Source: Protula sp. h YS-2021 (lineage: Eukaryota > Annelida > Polychaeta > Sabellida > Serpulidae). Taken from it: a stretch of DNA of 64,000 nt. The position numbers were made by a program, and so were the translations under genes. Below are positions 42,201 through 53,697 of this stretch, one piece after another. The stretch is taken from NCBI GenBank assembly GCA_949752745.1, contig OX457031.1, positions 20,084,199-20,148,198 on the forward strand, given 5' to 3'. The notes below the pieces were generated by a model. It had not been told where the DNA came from. It made no database searches and saw only the letters and a program-made list of their open reading frames with translations. How positions within the stretch are numbered: the first letter of the stretch is position 1; every line of letters begins with the position of its first letter.

Positions 42201-44189
42201 GTTATTATTTTTTTTTTTGGAGGGGGAGGTTGGAGGAGGGTCATGATACTTCTCGGTCATTTACAAACAGAACTGTTTGCATCACACAATAATTTTGCTA
42301 CTTTTTGTTCTTTTTTCGTTATATTTCTGATTTTGATGACCTGTCTTGAGAAGAGAAACAATGTTAATATTTTTCTGACCTTATGGAGGCAGCGTATATT
42401 TGAGAAATTGACGAAACTAACCAAATTAATCAGCATATCTTTTGATGGATGCATAAGTACTGCAGAGACAAAACGTATCTGGCATTCAATGGCAGCACTG
42501 AGAACACACTGGATGTTTACCCAGCAGCCAACTCGACGCCCCGCCAGTGTCAAAAAGTGTCAAATTCTATAACGTGTCGTTTTTCCTCACCAATCGCCCC
42601 TTTTCTGGATCCCATTTCAGTGATCTGTATCAAAGGGTTGTCATGTATCAAATATTCAAGTTTTTGCCAAAACTAATAAAAAAAACTTACTTTATGGTAA
42701 AAAACTGCTTCCCTAGAGATAAAAGCGGTCTGCTCGTAGTGACACTACGGCCTATATTGTTAAATAAACTTACAACAAAATTAATTTTATCAAAGAGGGT
42801 GGCGAGAGTTTGTACAAAAACAACTTGAAAACTGAACAATTTGAAAAAAAAGACAGTTGTTAACTAGGTTACGTTTTTTTTCTTTCGCTTCGCTGCATGT
42901 GAATAAAAAAGCAGTCATGATAAATTATATTCTCCTAGGGCTTATTAACCCCGATGCAATTTATTTAAAATATAACGCTGTCATATGCCCTTGATAATTC
43001 GTGTGGTCTAAAAGAGAAGGCGTCTTCTTGTGTTTAATCGCTTAAGAATCCGTCGCAGATCGCGATCTGTCGCTTTTGTGAAACTCCATCTAAATTTAAA
43101 CTTGCAGTTATAAAAGCAAACAACTTGACCTTGCCTGGCTCGTGGGTTCAGTAATTAATGGACCTCATGTCAATCATGATAAATGTTGCTGCTTACAGAG
43201 ATGCTTACAGAGGGATGGGGGGGGGGGGGATTCATCATGAAAACAGACGTAAGACAAGATATCTCTGATAATTCAAGGAATAAAATGCCAACATGAGCCC
43301 TATTTCATTTGTTTTGGTGTATATATAACATAATATATAATATTTCCTAAGTTTTTTTCTGCAGACCATTATTATACTGATCTTTATTTTATTTTATGCC
43401 TATTTTTAGACTGTTACAACTGGCTAAAAATGTGTCGTATCCCCTTTTTCTGCAAAGATGTTCCTATAAACTAAACCTGTTTATATTTATAGTCTTGCAA
43501 ATACTTGGCTGAGAGGCATTGCGATTTTCCGTGCTACTGTTTTCATTTATCTTATTTGGCTTTAAAGGAATCATATGTTTCTTTTTGGTAACTTTGTTTT
43601 ATAACTACGAAAAAAAAAACAAATTTGTCTGTCACGACCAAATTTGCTTATTCACTGATTCTGAAATTAGCAAAACACTTAAAAAGTAACTATCGAAAGG
43701 TCGATGTTTTAACCAAGAAGACGGATGCAAACACTCAGATGATAAAAAAACAGATCGTGTGGTTCGGGTATTTTTATCAATGAAAAAAGTTAATAGATGT
43801 CTGAATTTTACAAAGAAGTGCTTATTCTTCCCCAAGTCAAGCGGAACATTCCAAATGCTGTCTCTCTTGAACCCGATACATTTTTATGTGAATGAAATAA
43901 CTTATATAAATGCTGTAATATCTAAATCTCATAGAACAGCTACATTGTGCATTATTGCACATGGTAGATGCCTAGCATGAGGTGAGAAGGAGTTTTTTCC
44001 TGGCCTAAAATTCGTGACGATTTAGGTTTCATTAAGATTCATCCAAATATAAATTCTTTCCGACACTTCTCAGCCGGCATTGGGCAAATTCTTAAAGCTA
44101 CCGTACAATCAATATTTATTGGTTTATCACAACGAACACATCACCAAATATCACTCATCGAAGATGGCCGAAATTCATAAATTTTGGGG
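36233..44189. other. Long unannotated intergenic stretch
   Basis: Eight kilobases with no supportable gene. Contents noticed: long overlapping frames on both strands at 36541-37045, homopolymer C runs (38970-38993, 40640-40686), a G run (43219-43229), and two to three copies of a ~20-bp unit GATAATGATGGGTTGTATGA near 41541-41585. The rest is AT-rich sequence without recognisable structure. Confidence 0.45.
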
Positions 44190-44879
44190 ACAACAAGATA
44201 AATATATTTAAAAAGTTTTCGTCACATAGCAAAGCGAAAATTAAGCATGTGATTGCCAAATATCTTTGCCCAGTTACTTAACACAGTGGCAGAAATGAAC
44301 CCGCCACGAGTTCACCGCTGTGTTTCATCGTGCTCGCTATGCATGCGTTACAAAACTAATTGCCCTAAACAAGATTCTTTTTCTAAGGTGTTTTATTACT
44401 CGTTTTTTTAACATCAATAAACAATGAAAGAAACTATAATACCGTATAATATATACCAAAATTTTAAGAATTGTAAAATTAATAATTATAATAATAATAA
44501 CAAAATGGCTCCTATGTATCAGGCTTCTACTAACTAGCGTGCATACTTGCCTTCTTGTGTAATGGTATTACCCTTTTTTATGTTTTTATGTAATGGAAAG
44601 ATGGTGTAGCTTATCTCATTACAGCTTTTGAAGCGCTCTCATATTTTTTTACCTTATTTAATACTTAAAAAAAGTGTCTCTATCTCAATCGCGTTCATTG
44701 CCCCCCTTCTAAAATGTTGGTTGTTTCAAGGTTATCAGACGCTTGAGGCATATCCTGAGAGGGTGAGGGCAGATTTATCACAAGGACTTTGTGGGGTAGG
44801 GGAGTGGGATGTTTTAAAAAATCCGTAATATTCTTTGAGCAGTTATTTTATGTTCATTTTAGGAGTGTTACGGCCTGCA

Positions 44880-44917
44880 GAAGGGGGGGGGGGGCATTGG
44901 AGGGGGGGGGGGGGGCG
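44880..44917 (+). repeat. Poly-G tracts
   Basis: Two G runs separated by CATTGGA lie within copy A of the duplicated block. G4 potential is high on this strand. Exact lengths may be assembly estimates. Confidence 0.9.
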
Positions 44918-45567
44918 AAGGTGGTATCAGTTTCAAACGAGTAGTTAACATAAGGAACCATATTACTTAAGTGTCACTGCGCCCATGTTATATGAATGCA
45001 GCAGGTGTGGAGTCAATTTCTTAAAAATTTGCCCTGTTGTGCCCATGAATTTTATTTCCTTTGGTGAAGGGTGGAGTTGGCAATAGGTTGCCCATATGGT
45101 TTCTTTTTTTATCTATGTTAAACGCAGTGTTACCAATTGTTTCCAGATGAGCCTTCAAAATATGACCATCGTTTGGGTCCACTAAGATGAAGGGTTGGTT
45201 ACAATGTAGAGTTAGTAGATGCCATCCAATGTGCGGTTTTTACTATTTCCCGGAAAATCACGTGGTTACTATATAAATATGGCTAAACATGTGTACAACC
45301 ACACATTGTTTTACAACCACAGATGTGGGAACCGCATGCTCACCATATCGTGACCATATGGTCACCACATAGAAGCAAACTTGTGCGGTGACATATGATT
45401 ACTGCAAATACACTAATTATCTGATTACAAATGTTGTTGTTTTGTATCTGTACTTTTAAACAATGTGGTATCCATAGAGTTTAAGTTCCTGTTTTAGTAA
45501 ACGTATGTGCCGTGTAATTTTTTGTAAAATACAATATATGCAATTTTTTTCTCTTTCTCTTCTCCTT

Positions 45568-45709
<142 letters not shown>

Positions 45710-46468
45710 CTGGAATATGAATCGAAACATCAAGATAAACATTTGAAATTCATTTTGCTTAAATGCAAACAAAAGAAACAAAAACACAAATCTGTTAGAT
45801 ATATAGACCACTATAACACTTAGAAAATTATGTTGAATGATGTTAGGTGGTGAAATTACATACGCAGATAACTTAGGAATAAAGACTTTCATTAGGCAGC
45901 TGTATTATTTTGAAGAAGGCCGTGCCGAGAGTTATTACAACAGGTGCCCCTGTCTTTCTAACGGAGAGTCACATTTCGGGTGGGGATAAGGTGACAACTG
46001 CATGCAATCAACATCGGAGGAAGAAGAAGGAGTTAAATATTCTACCTGTCCCATATTACCTCAATTGTTGGAATCATATGGAAGAAGCTTTCAGTTTATT
46101 TTTCTCTATTGTAGTCTTGAGGGTGTTTTCAGACCCGCTCCTGGCGTATTTTCACCTGGTGCCTCTTGAAATTCCCTTTGTGTATGGAATTTGATAGCTT
46201 TTGTGTTTCGCTGTGTCGAGCATCCTTGTGTTGCACAAAAAATACAACTCTCGCAGTTCTACAATGTACAATTTCATAAGCTTTACGTTCTCCGGCTATC
46301 ACATTTTAAGGTACCGTTTTTATGAATTTCCACGAAAAAAAATCACGTGATCAAATCGCTGAAAATATGCCTGTAATATAACAGTATTTACATAATATCT
46401 GCACGCTTATTCAGGCCAAGCAGAAGAACCTTGTTTTCTCATCTTCTATTGGCAAAAACAAGGGTTTA

Positions 46469-46504
46469 GAGAGAGAGAGAGAGAGGGAGAGAGAGAGAGA
46501 GAGG

Positions 46505-46573
<69 letters not shown>
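46469..46573 (+). repeat. (GA)n microsatellite in copy A
   Basis: An array of about 50 GA units with a few G insertions. The homologous part of copy B (about 55798-55834) is a short imperfect GAG-rich tract, so expansion happened after duplication. Confidence 0.97.
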
Positions 46574-46577
<4 letters not shown>

Positions 46578-46697
46578 ATCCAGGGCCCAGAAACTGCATA
46601 AGGTTTTTTCTACCTAAATAGAAATTTGAGTATGTATTTACATAAACAAACTGGTTTAAATTAAAAAAAGTAATTAGCAACCACTTTGTGTGGGTAT

Positions 46698-46737
46698 TAG
46701 GAACTAGGATCCGGAACTAGGATCCGGAACTAGGATG
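46698..46737 (+). repeat. 14-bp tandem repeat
   Basis: Three head-to-tail copies of GGAACTAGGATCC-like sequence starting near 46698, inside copy A and absent from copy B. Confidence 0.85.
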
Positions 46738-48180
46738 AGAAACGAGAAAATATTTCGTTCCATCGTAAGTAATAAAAGGTAAGAATCTTAATCAGAAGTC
46801 TTAAAACTAGAACATGCCACTTATATTACTTAACTTCATACAAAGTGTGAACAAACAAGACCTTTGTAGTTTAGGAAAAGGCTAAGAAGTTAAAAAAATT
46901 CTGCCAACCGAAACTAAAGGTTGTAGTGCATGACTAAATTAAGTGGTCGATCAACCAGGTCATTAAATGGGAAAAAGGCGAATTTTGACTGAAACTAAGC
47001 GGAAGATTAAAAATAAAGTCTTCATAGAAAAAGCTTATCTCCTAGATTTGGCTGACGACCGCCCTGTTGAAATATAAACAGAGAAGTGGAGAATTAAGCA
47101 AAATGGCTCTCAAATATCGCTCCAAAAACTTCTGTCAATGAAACTTTTTTACAGTAAGCCCAATTATTATGTCGTTTATTTAGCTTATGTAGATACATAT
47201 CGGTAATGTTACGCGGAATCGTGACAATTTATCAAAACTTAAGTTGCAGTGATAGACAACATTCAGCCCATAATGCCAAAAAAGAAAAAAAATGCTTAAA
47301 GAACTCGTTTAGAGAGCCTTATGTGGAATTCGCTAACAGCAAAGTTTAATAATGCATTAGAGCGTTAAATTTCGTTTCCAAAAACAAGTATTTACGTCTG
47401 CAATCCGGTTTTTTTTAAATTTCGATTTAATTTGTCTTGTTGATGTTTGATAGCCTTGTAACTGCAGTAACAACGATAGAGGTTAATTCAGGCATTGTGA
47501 AGCTGCTATCTGTGGTGTTAACTCGCCTGTGCATTACAATCAGGCACCACCTGTGGTGCAGCCTCAGAGTCGAATAATTCCGAACCCCTTAATAATGTAA
47601 ATAAAAGATGTTCATATAGCTGAAACAATCTTGAAGCCGGGATTTGTCTACCCTGACGTTCAGGTATCAGTAATTTTTAAAAGCTGACCGGAATCTCCTT
47701 AAAAGAGACCACCGACGGGGCACGGAGAGGTTGTCCTATTTATGGAAATCAATTGGGAGCAAACAGAACAAATGTGACTTTTTTCACTGGAGTCTTGAGA
47801 TTCTTTTGTGGCAAACCTTTATCGTCGATCACGAACCTTATTAAGGTGGTCGCTCTTTCTTTTCCTTATTTTTAGTTAATAACGTAAATTGTTCAAACAA
47901 CAGTGAACTATTTGTTCTGGGCTTGTTTACAAGACGAATTTAAATTGACAGTAAATATAGCGATAAACTGACGACGCGGTGACCACAGATATTTTTTTAA
48001 TATTAAACACGTATTTGAACCTAATATTTGCCACGTTTTCGATGTACCTTTGTCTTGTTATCAACCTGTGTTTTGCTAACCTGATTAAATACGCTTACCA
48101 CGTGATAAACATGTGTTGATCACAGAGTCAAATATAACCATGTTGTAAAACGTGTACTTAACATACGTTAAACGGTATCC

Positions 48181-48285
48181 AGACACTTCGCCTCTGGACA
48201 CTTCGCCTCTGGACACTTCGCCTCTGGACACTTCGCCGCTGGACACTTCGCCTCTGGACACTTCGCCGCTGGACATCTCGCCTCT
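48181..48285 (+). repeat. 15-bp tandem repeat forming the left MULE terminus
   Basis: Seven contiguous 15-bp units beginning GGACACTTCGCC; the last reads GGACATCTCGCC. The complementary units at 50807-50865 read AGCGGCGA(A/G)GTGT. Because the unit is a multiple of three, frames stay open, but nothing suggests a gene. Confidence 0.95.
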
Positions 48286-48901
48286 CAGTAAAAAAGTGGA
48301 GATTTCGCCGTTTTTGCTTTTTTCTTCTTATTTTAAATACTCAGAAAATCAAGTTCTCCAGTAATTGCTTTTGTGAAATTGCGGCATATGATTACGGATT
48401 ATAGGAATTAAAATGGTTATGGAGTACACTTCTTTATTTGCTTCATTCCAAATTGCGTTGGAGGATTTAATAGATTATCTGGGATTATGAAGAAATAACT
48501 CATGTTGGAATATTCTCAGGCAATTCCAATTTAAAACTGCGGCGAAGGGTTATGGACTACAGGGATTAAACTAGCCATTGAATCAACGTCATTAATAATT
48601 ATTGCTATATTCCAAATTGTGGTGGGGATTTGGGGATTATCTCGGATTTTCAGGGAATAACTCATGTAGGAATGTTCTCAAGTAATTTTCACTTGTAAAT
48701 TGCGGCGGCTGGCTGTGGATTTAAGTTTCACGCGAATCCACATAATTATCCTACTGATCTATTAATGCAACATTCTCCGGTATATGGTCCAAATTTCGTC
48801 GAGGGTTATTTTTTGGCTTATACAAATATAAATCCACATCCTATCATTTGCTATATAACGGGATCAACTGAACTGAATCCGCATCAGTTTCCAGTTGAAA
48901 G

Positions 48902-50385
48902 ATGGAATTCATACCAAGTATTCGCGGCAAGCCAAAATTGTGCTTAGATGTATACATCTACACAAATAACAAGATACACAAAAAAATGGACAGATCCATT
49001 GGAGATGTGTCCGAAGAGGAACGTGGTGCAGGAGGGTCGTCATTAGTTCCGGTGAGGTACCAGAAATCTGCATGGCCACAACCACGACCCTTCTGGCGAT
49101 GAAGTGCATGCTGCCAAGGCAAAGGCCGAACTGAAGTCGCTAGCAAAGTAAACCCAAAAACGCGCAACGACAATGATCTCGGCAAGTCGGAGTGAATTGT
49201 CGACCCACGCCCGTGTCTTAATGAGTCATGACAGTGCCTTCAAGAAGTCCATTCAGCGCTAGCACAAAGCACAGGCACCTCCAGTCCAAGACTCCGTCGC
49301 TGATCTAATTCTCGAAGGGCAGTGATGCAAAACCACGGCTGAGTCGCCACAGCCATTCTTATTCTATGACAACAGGCAAGATGCAGACAACCAGATCCAA
49401 CAATTTCCTTCGAATCGGCATTTTGATTAATGGCAAGTTCCGAAATTTGGTTATAGGATGGCAAATTTTCAATGGAGCCCCTGGTTTCACGCAGCTCTAC
49501 GTCATCCGGGTGCCGTTGGGCAACACCATGTGTCAGCGGTGGATGGATTAATCCAGGGCAAATCGCAAAGCCATTTACGAAGAGTTCTTCCAAGCTGTTG
49601 TGGATCACCGTGAATCCCGAAACATGCCGCTTGACTCTGTCTCTGTCTCGGTGACTTTGAGCTCGCTGTTAATCGAGCACTTGAGACCGTTCTTTGCACT
49701 GAGCTTGAAATCGGTGCATGTTTTATCGCTTGTGTCAGGCCACTTGGCGGAAAATACGACAGCTTGGCCTGACAGAACGCTACAAAAAAGATGAAGAGTT
49801 CAAGCTGTTCTGTACAGAGGGATGCCTTAGCGTTCCTGCCTAAAGAAGATATAGAAGATGGGTTGGCTTATCTCCGTTCCATTGCTTCAGACGCAGCCGA
49901 GCCCCTTGCGTACTTTGCTCAGATCTACATTGAGGGCTCGTTTCGCCGCCGAACCAACGTTCAGGACAACGTCATTAACGTGCGAAGAATTCCACCGCAA
50001 TTCCCACCAAAAGTTTGGAACATCCATCAGGCCACTCTCAGTGATGAGCCGAGAACTAACAACATGTGAGAGGGCTGGAACAATCGCGTTTTGCATCTTG
50101 TCGGCTGCAAACACCCTTCAGTCTAGACCATCATCACTTCCCTCAAGCGCGAAGAATCCACAGTCGCGACACTTACTTAGCAGGATGCGCAGGGGGATCC
50201 ACCAAGGAAGCGCACCAGATGTGCATACGTGGACCTTCAGAAACATCTGAAGTCCCTTTGTGCCGATCGTTCAGCAGGGCGAAAGCCCATAGAAAAGATG
50301 CTTCGAGGAGTGGAACACAACATCAGATGGCAAGCAGTGAAGCGGGAAAATCAGGAGTAGGAAAAGTGACTTCATCCGTAGGACA
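48902..50385 (+). pseudogene. FLYWCH zinc finger / MULE transposase, multiply frameshifted
   Basis: Family segments appear in the right order but in different frames. From about 48902 there is a FLYWCH-type finger (RGKPKLCLD, then IHWRCVRRGTWC one frame over, then an HDP segment). After it come DEVHAAKAKAELKSLAK at ~49098, QPFLFYDNR at ~49351, FTQLYVIRVPLGNT near 49486, DFELAVNRALETV near 49653 (DFE carries a DDE-type acidic residue), YRLCQATWRKIRQLGL near 49727, DALAFLPKEDIEDGLAYL from 49822, FPPKVWNIHQATLSDEPRTNN near 50010, EGWNNR and HLVGCKHPSV near 50075-50115, and LRGVEHNIRW near 50310. At least four frameshifts and several in-frame stops rule out an active enzyme. The intact protein would have been the element's transposase. 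Confidence 0.88.
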
Positions 50386-51602
50386 TCATTCAGTACTTGT
50401 GCACTTGTGTGAAGAACTCAAGCATGGCAAGCAGTGAATCTGTTTTTGTATATAACATGTGGCGGATGTAATAGTTTTCTGTCATATTGTACATATTGTG
50501 CAGTAATTGTGAATTACATGAAAAGCAGTGGATATGAGTTATTTTGATGTAACATGTAACGGGTGTAACATTTTTGGGTTATATTGTGAATGCTGGTTTT
50601 GCACCAGCTACTTGTGTGAGAAATGCGAACTAAAACATTGGCTTGTTTTGTTATTATTAAGTCTTTCTTTTTTTGCAATTTCCCATGCCACTTGAACAGA
50701 AATATTCTACAATAAAGACAAATAAAAAAATGGCAAAATAAAAATAGTGTACTTAAATAAACCACAAATATTCAACAATATACGGACAAACACGAAATGT
50801 TCACTGAGCGGCGAGATGTCAGCGGCGAAGTGTTTAGTGTCGAGATGTTCAGCGGCGAGGTGTCACAGATTCACGTTAAACATATAGTCGTATGAGGTTG
50901 GGAAATATTCCTGATGTTAGTTTTTATTTGTAGGGCGATCTTATGTGCAGAAAGTCATAGAATGTGATCATGTGACAAACGTATGCTATTCATATTTTTC
51001 ACCTATTGGTGTTTAATTTTTGTTATTTAACCATATGGTCGGCACATGTTAATTAAGTAAGGCAAACTCAACTGTTTGCTATATTGTGAGTCTAAAATGT
51101 AGGAATATGTGTTATCAATATCGTTAACATATGGTGCATTCTATTTGATTGTAAAGCAAAACTTTCATGGATCATGTGGTTATATTTTGGTAATCCTTTC
51201 TAAATATGTGATGAAATTGTCGACCACAAGGCAACTACATTTTAAAACCTTTCAGCATATAACAACGCTGATATTAGGCCTGTGATTCCAAATGTTTTGC
51301 ACTTTAATTTGCACTATGGCAGAAATGTCTTTTATTGGACTCAGTTACTATACGTTTAAATGTAGTCAAATCAAATGTTCCTATAGTGAAACATTATTAC
51401 TTGATAAATGTTGTCAATGAATACTTTTTTCTGTAGTTGTCTGAAGATTTCTGGTACATTTAAGGTGTTTCTCAATTTCTTGGATTGTTTCTTATTCTGT
51501 CGGGTGCTGCTGTATCAGAAGAAAGGGTCGTCGGGTGTCACCGGTCACACGTTCACCACTGTGTTTCACCAAGTACTCTGTGTATGATGTGTGGCAAAAC
51601 TA

Positions 51603-51778
51603 CAGTAAACTTCATTCTGGACAAACCTCGAAATACAGGACAACTGCCAATCCCGGATAAGAATTCTCAGTCCCGTTTTTCCCCATTGGTTTACATGGCC
51701 CCTGAAATACCGGACACCTGTATATACCGGGCAAAATCCGCCAGTCCCCTCGTTGTCCGGTGTAGGCACGTTTTACTG
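51603..51778. mobile_element. TA-flanked pogo/Tc1-type MITE (176 bp)
   Basis: The element runs CAGTAAAC...GTTTTACTG, with ~30-bp imperfect inverted ends sharing CAGTAAA, GGACAA and CTCG/CGAGG. It is flanked by the dinucleotide TA at 51601-51602 and 51779-51780. The CAG..CTG termini and TA duplication are typical of pogo/Tigger-like Tc1-mariner derivatives. Copy A has CAAAACTAATTGCC at the matching site without the insert, giving a paralogous empty site. There is no coding capacity. Confidence 0.82.
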
Positions 51779-52919
51779 TATGTGTCATTCTCCTACAAAT
51801 ACTATCTCCCTGCAATGATATTACATTTTTGTGATGACAAGATGGTATATCTTCCCTCATTATTGCTTTGTAGCGTTCTCATATTTTTATCTTATTAATA
51901 CTTGAAGAAGTGTCTATAATTGCGTTTTCAGTTCACCCTACTAAGTATGTTTGCTATTTTTAAGTTCTCATACAGAAGCTTCGGCAAATTCCGAGAGCTT
52001 ACCGAGCAGAAAGGCGGATTTATCACCCGGAGGGTTGTAAGGTGGGGGACGGGGGTGTTGAGGGCCCTTTCATTGCTTGAGTTGACATTAAAAAAATCTT
52101 TAACACACTATGAGCACTTGGTTTAAGTTCGTTTCTGGATCCCTAAGGAGCGGGAATATTGCAGCGGAGCCAGTTTCTATCAGTTCCAAATGATTAGTTA
52201 AAATAAGGAACCATATTTGTGAAGTGTCACTGCGCCCATGTTATATGAATGTCACAAGTGTGGATTCAATGTCTTAAAAGTTTATCCTATTGTGCTTGCT
52301 TTTTTCCTGGGGTGAGGGATGGAGGGGGTAATAGCTTGCCCATATGGTGTCTTTTCTTATATATGTTAAACGCAGTGTTACCAATTGCTTGTTACTGAGT
52401 CTTCAAAATATGGCTATCGATTTGGTCAATTCAGGTGAACGTTAGATTATAGAGTTAGTAGATGTCATCCAAGGTGTGGTTATACTACAGCTATTTCTCA
52501 TAAAATCGCATGGTTACCATATACATATTACTAAACATGTGTTTATAGTACAATCAAAATTGTTTGATATTATATGGTAACCGCATGTTCACCGTATGGT
52601 AACTATATGATCACCGCATAGAAGCAAGCTCCTGGATCAACATATTGCTGAGATATGATTACTACATGTGCATTAACTGTCCATTTATACATGTTGTTGC
52701 TTTGTATCAGTATTTCTTAACGATGTGGTTACCGTTAAAGATATGGTAGCGATGTGGTAATCATGGTCTGATGCTCATATGCTTTCGCAAATTCATCAGG
52801 CCGCCCTCTACTCAGCTCTCTTTCATATGCAAGAAAAAGAAGTTGACAACCTTGAGTAAACTTTTTAAGCTTTTTAAAAATATAATATGTTCTTTCTCTC
52901 CCCTTTTCTCTGTCTCTCT

Positions 52920-53054
<135 letters not shown>

Positions 53055-53697
53055 ATATATAACTGGAATATGAATCGAAACACTAAGATAACAATTTTAA
53101 ATTAATTTTTCTTGAGTTTAAACAAAGGAAGCAAAAACACAAATATAGTAATATGTAGACCACTGTGGCACTTAGAAAGTCGCGTTGAATGATGTTAAGG
53201 GTTGAAATTACATACGTACATAACTTAAGAATAAAGACTTTTATTAAGCAGCTGTATTATTTTGAAGAAGGCCGTGCCGAGAGTTATTACAACAGGTGCC
53301 CCTGTCTTTCTAACGGATATTCACATTTCGGGCAGGGATAAGGTGACAACTGCATGCAATAAATATTGGAGGAAGAAGAAGGAGTTAAATCTACTACCTG
53401 TACCAAGTCTTCTAAATTGTTGGAATCATATGGAAAAAACTTCTCTTTTTCTCTATTGTAGGTTTGGGGGTGTTTTCAGACCCGCCCCTGGTGTATTTTC
53501 ACCTGGTGCCTCTTGAAATTCCCTTTGTTAATGGAAGTTGACAGTTTTGTCTTGTATTTTATCGAGCATTCTTGTGTTTCACAAAAATATAGTCCTTCAT
53601 AGTTCTTCAGAATACAATAGCCTGAAGTTTTACGCTTCCAGACTGCAAGTTTTTAAAGTACAAATTTATTAGTTTCCAATAAAGAAATCACCTGATG

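Larger units (their letters stand above)
48155..50890 (+). mobile_element. Decayed Mutator-like DNA element (MULE) with subrepeat inverted ends
   Basis: The ends are inverted: seven 15-bp units GGACACTTCGCC(T/G)CT at 48181-48285 face about four units of the complement at 50807-50865. Similarity continues outward (GTTAAACG..GACAC..CGCC) and inward (CATCTCGCC.CTCAGT). Between them lies a frame-broken FLYWCH plus MULE transposase. Long inverted termini are usual for Mutator-like elements. I could not fix the exact ends or an 8-10 bp target-site duplication. The element sits between the two copies of the large duplicated block. Confidence 0.8.

Noticed and set aside
49240..49699. - strand ORFs of 122 and 65 aa
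   Set aside because: They are antisense to the MULE transposase pseudogene, whose family motifs are on the + strand.
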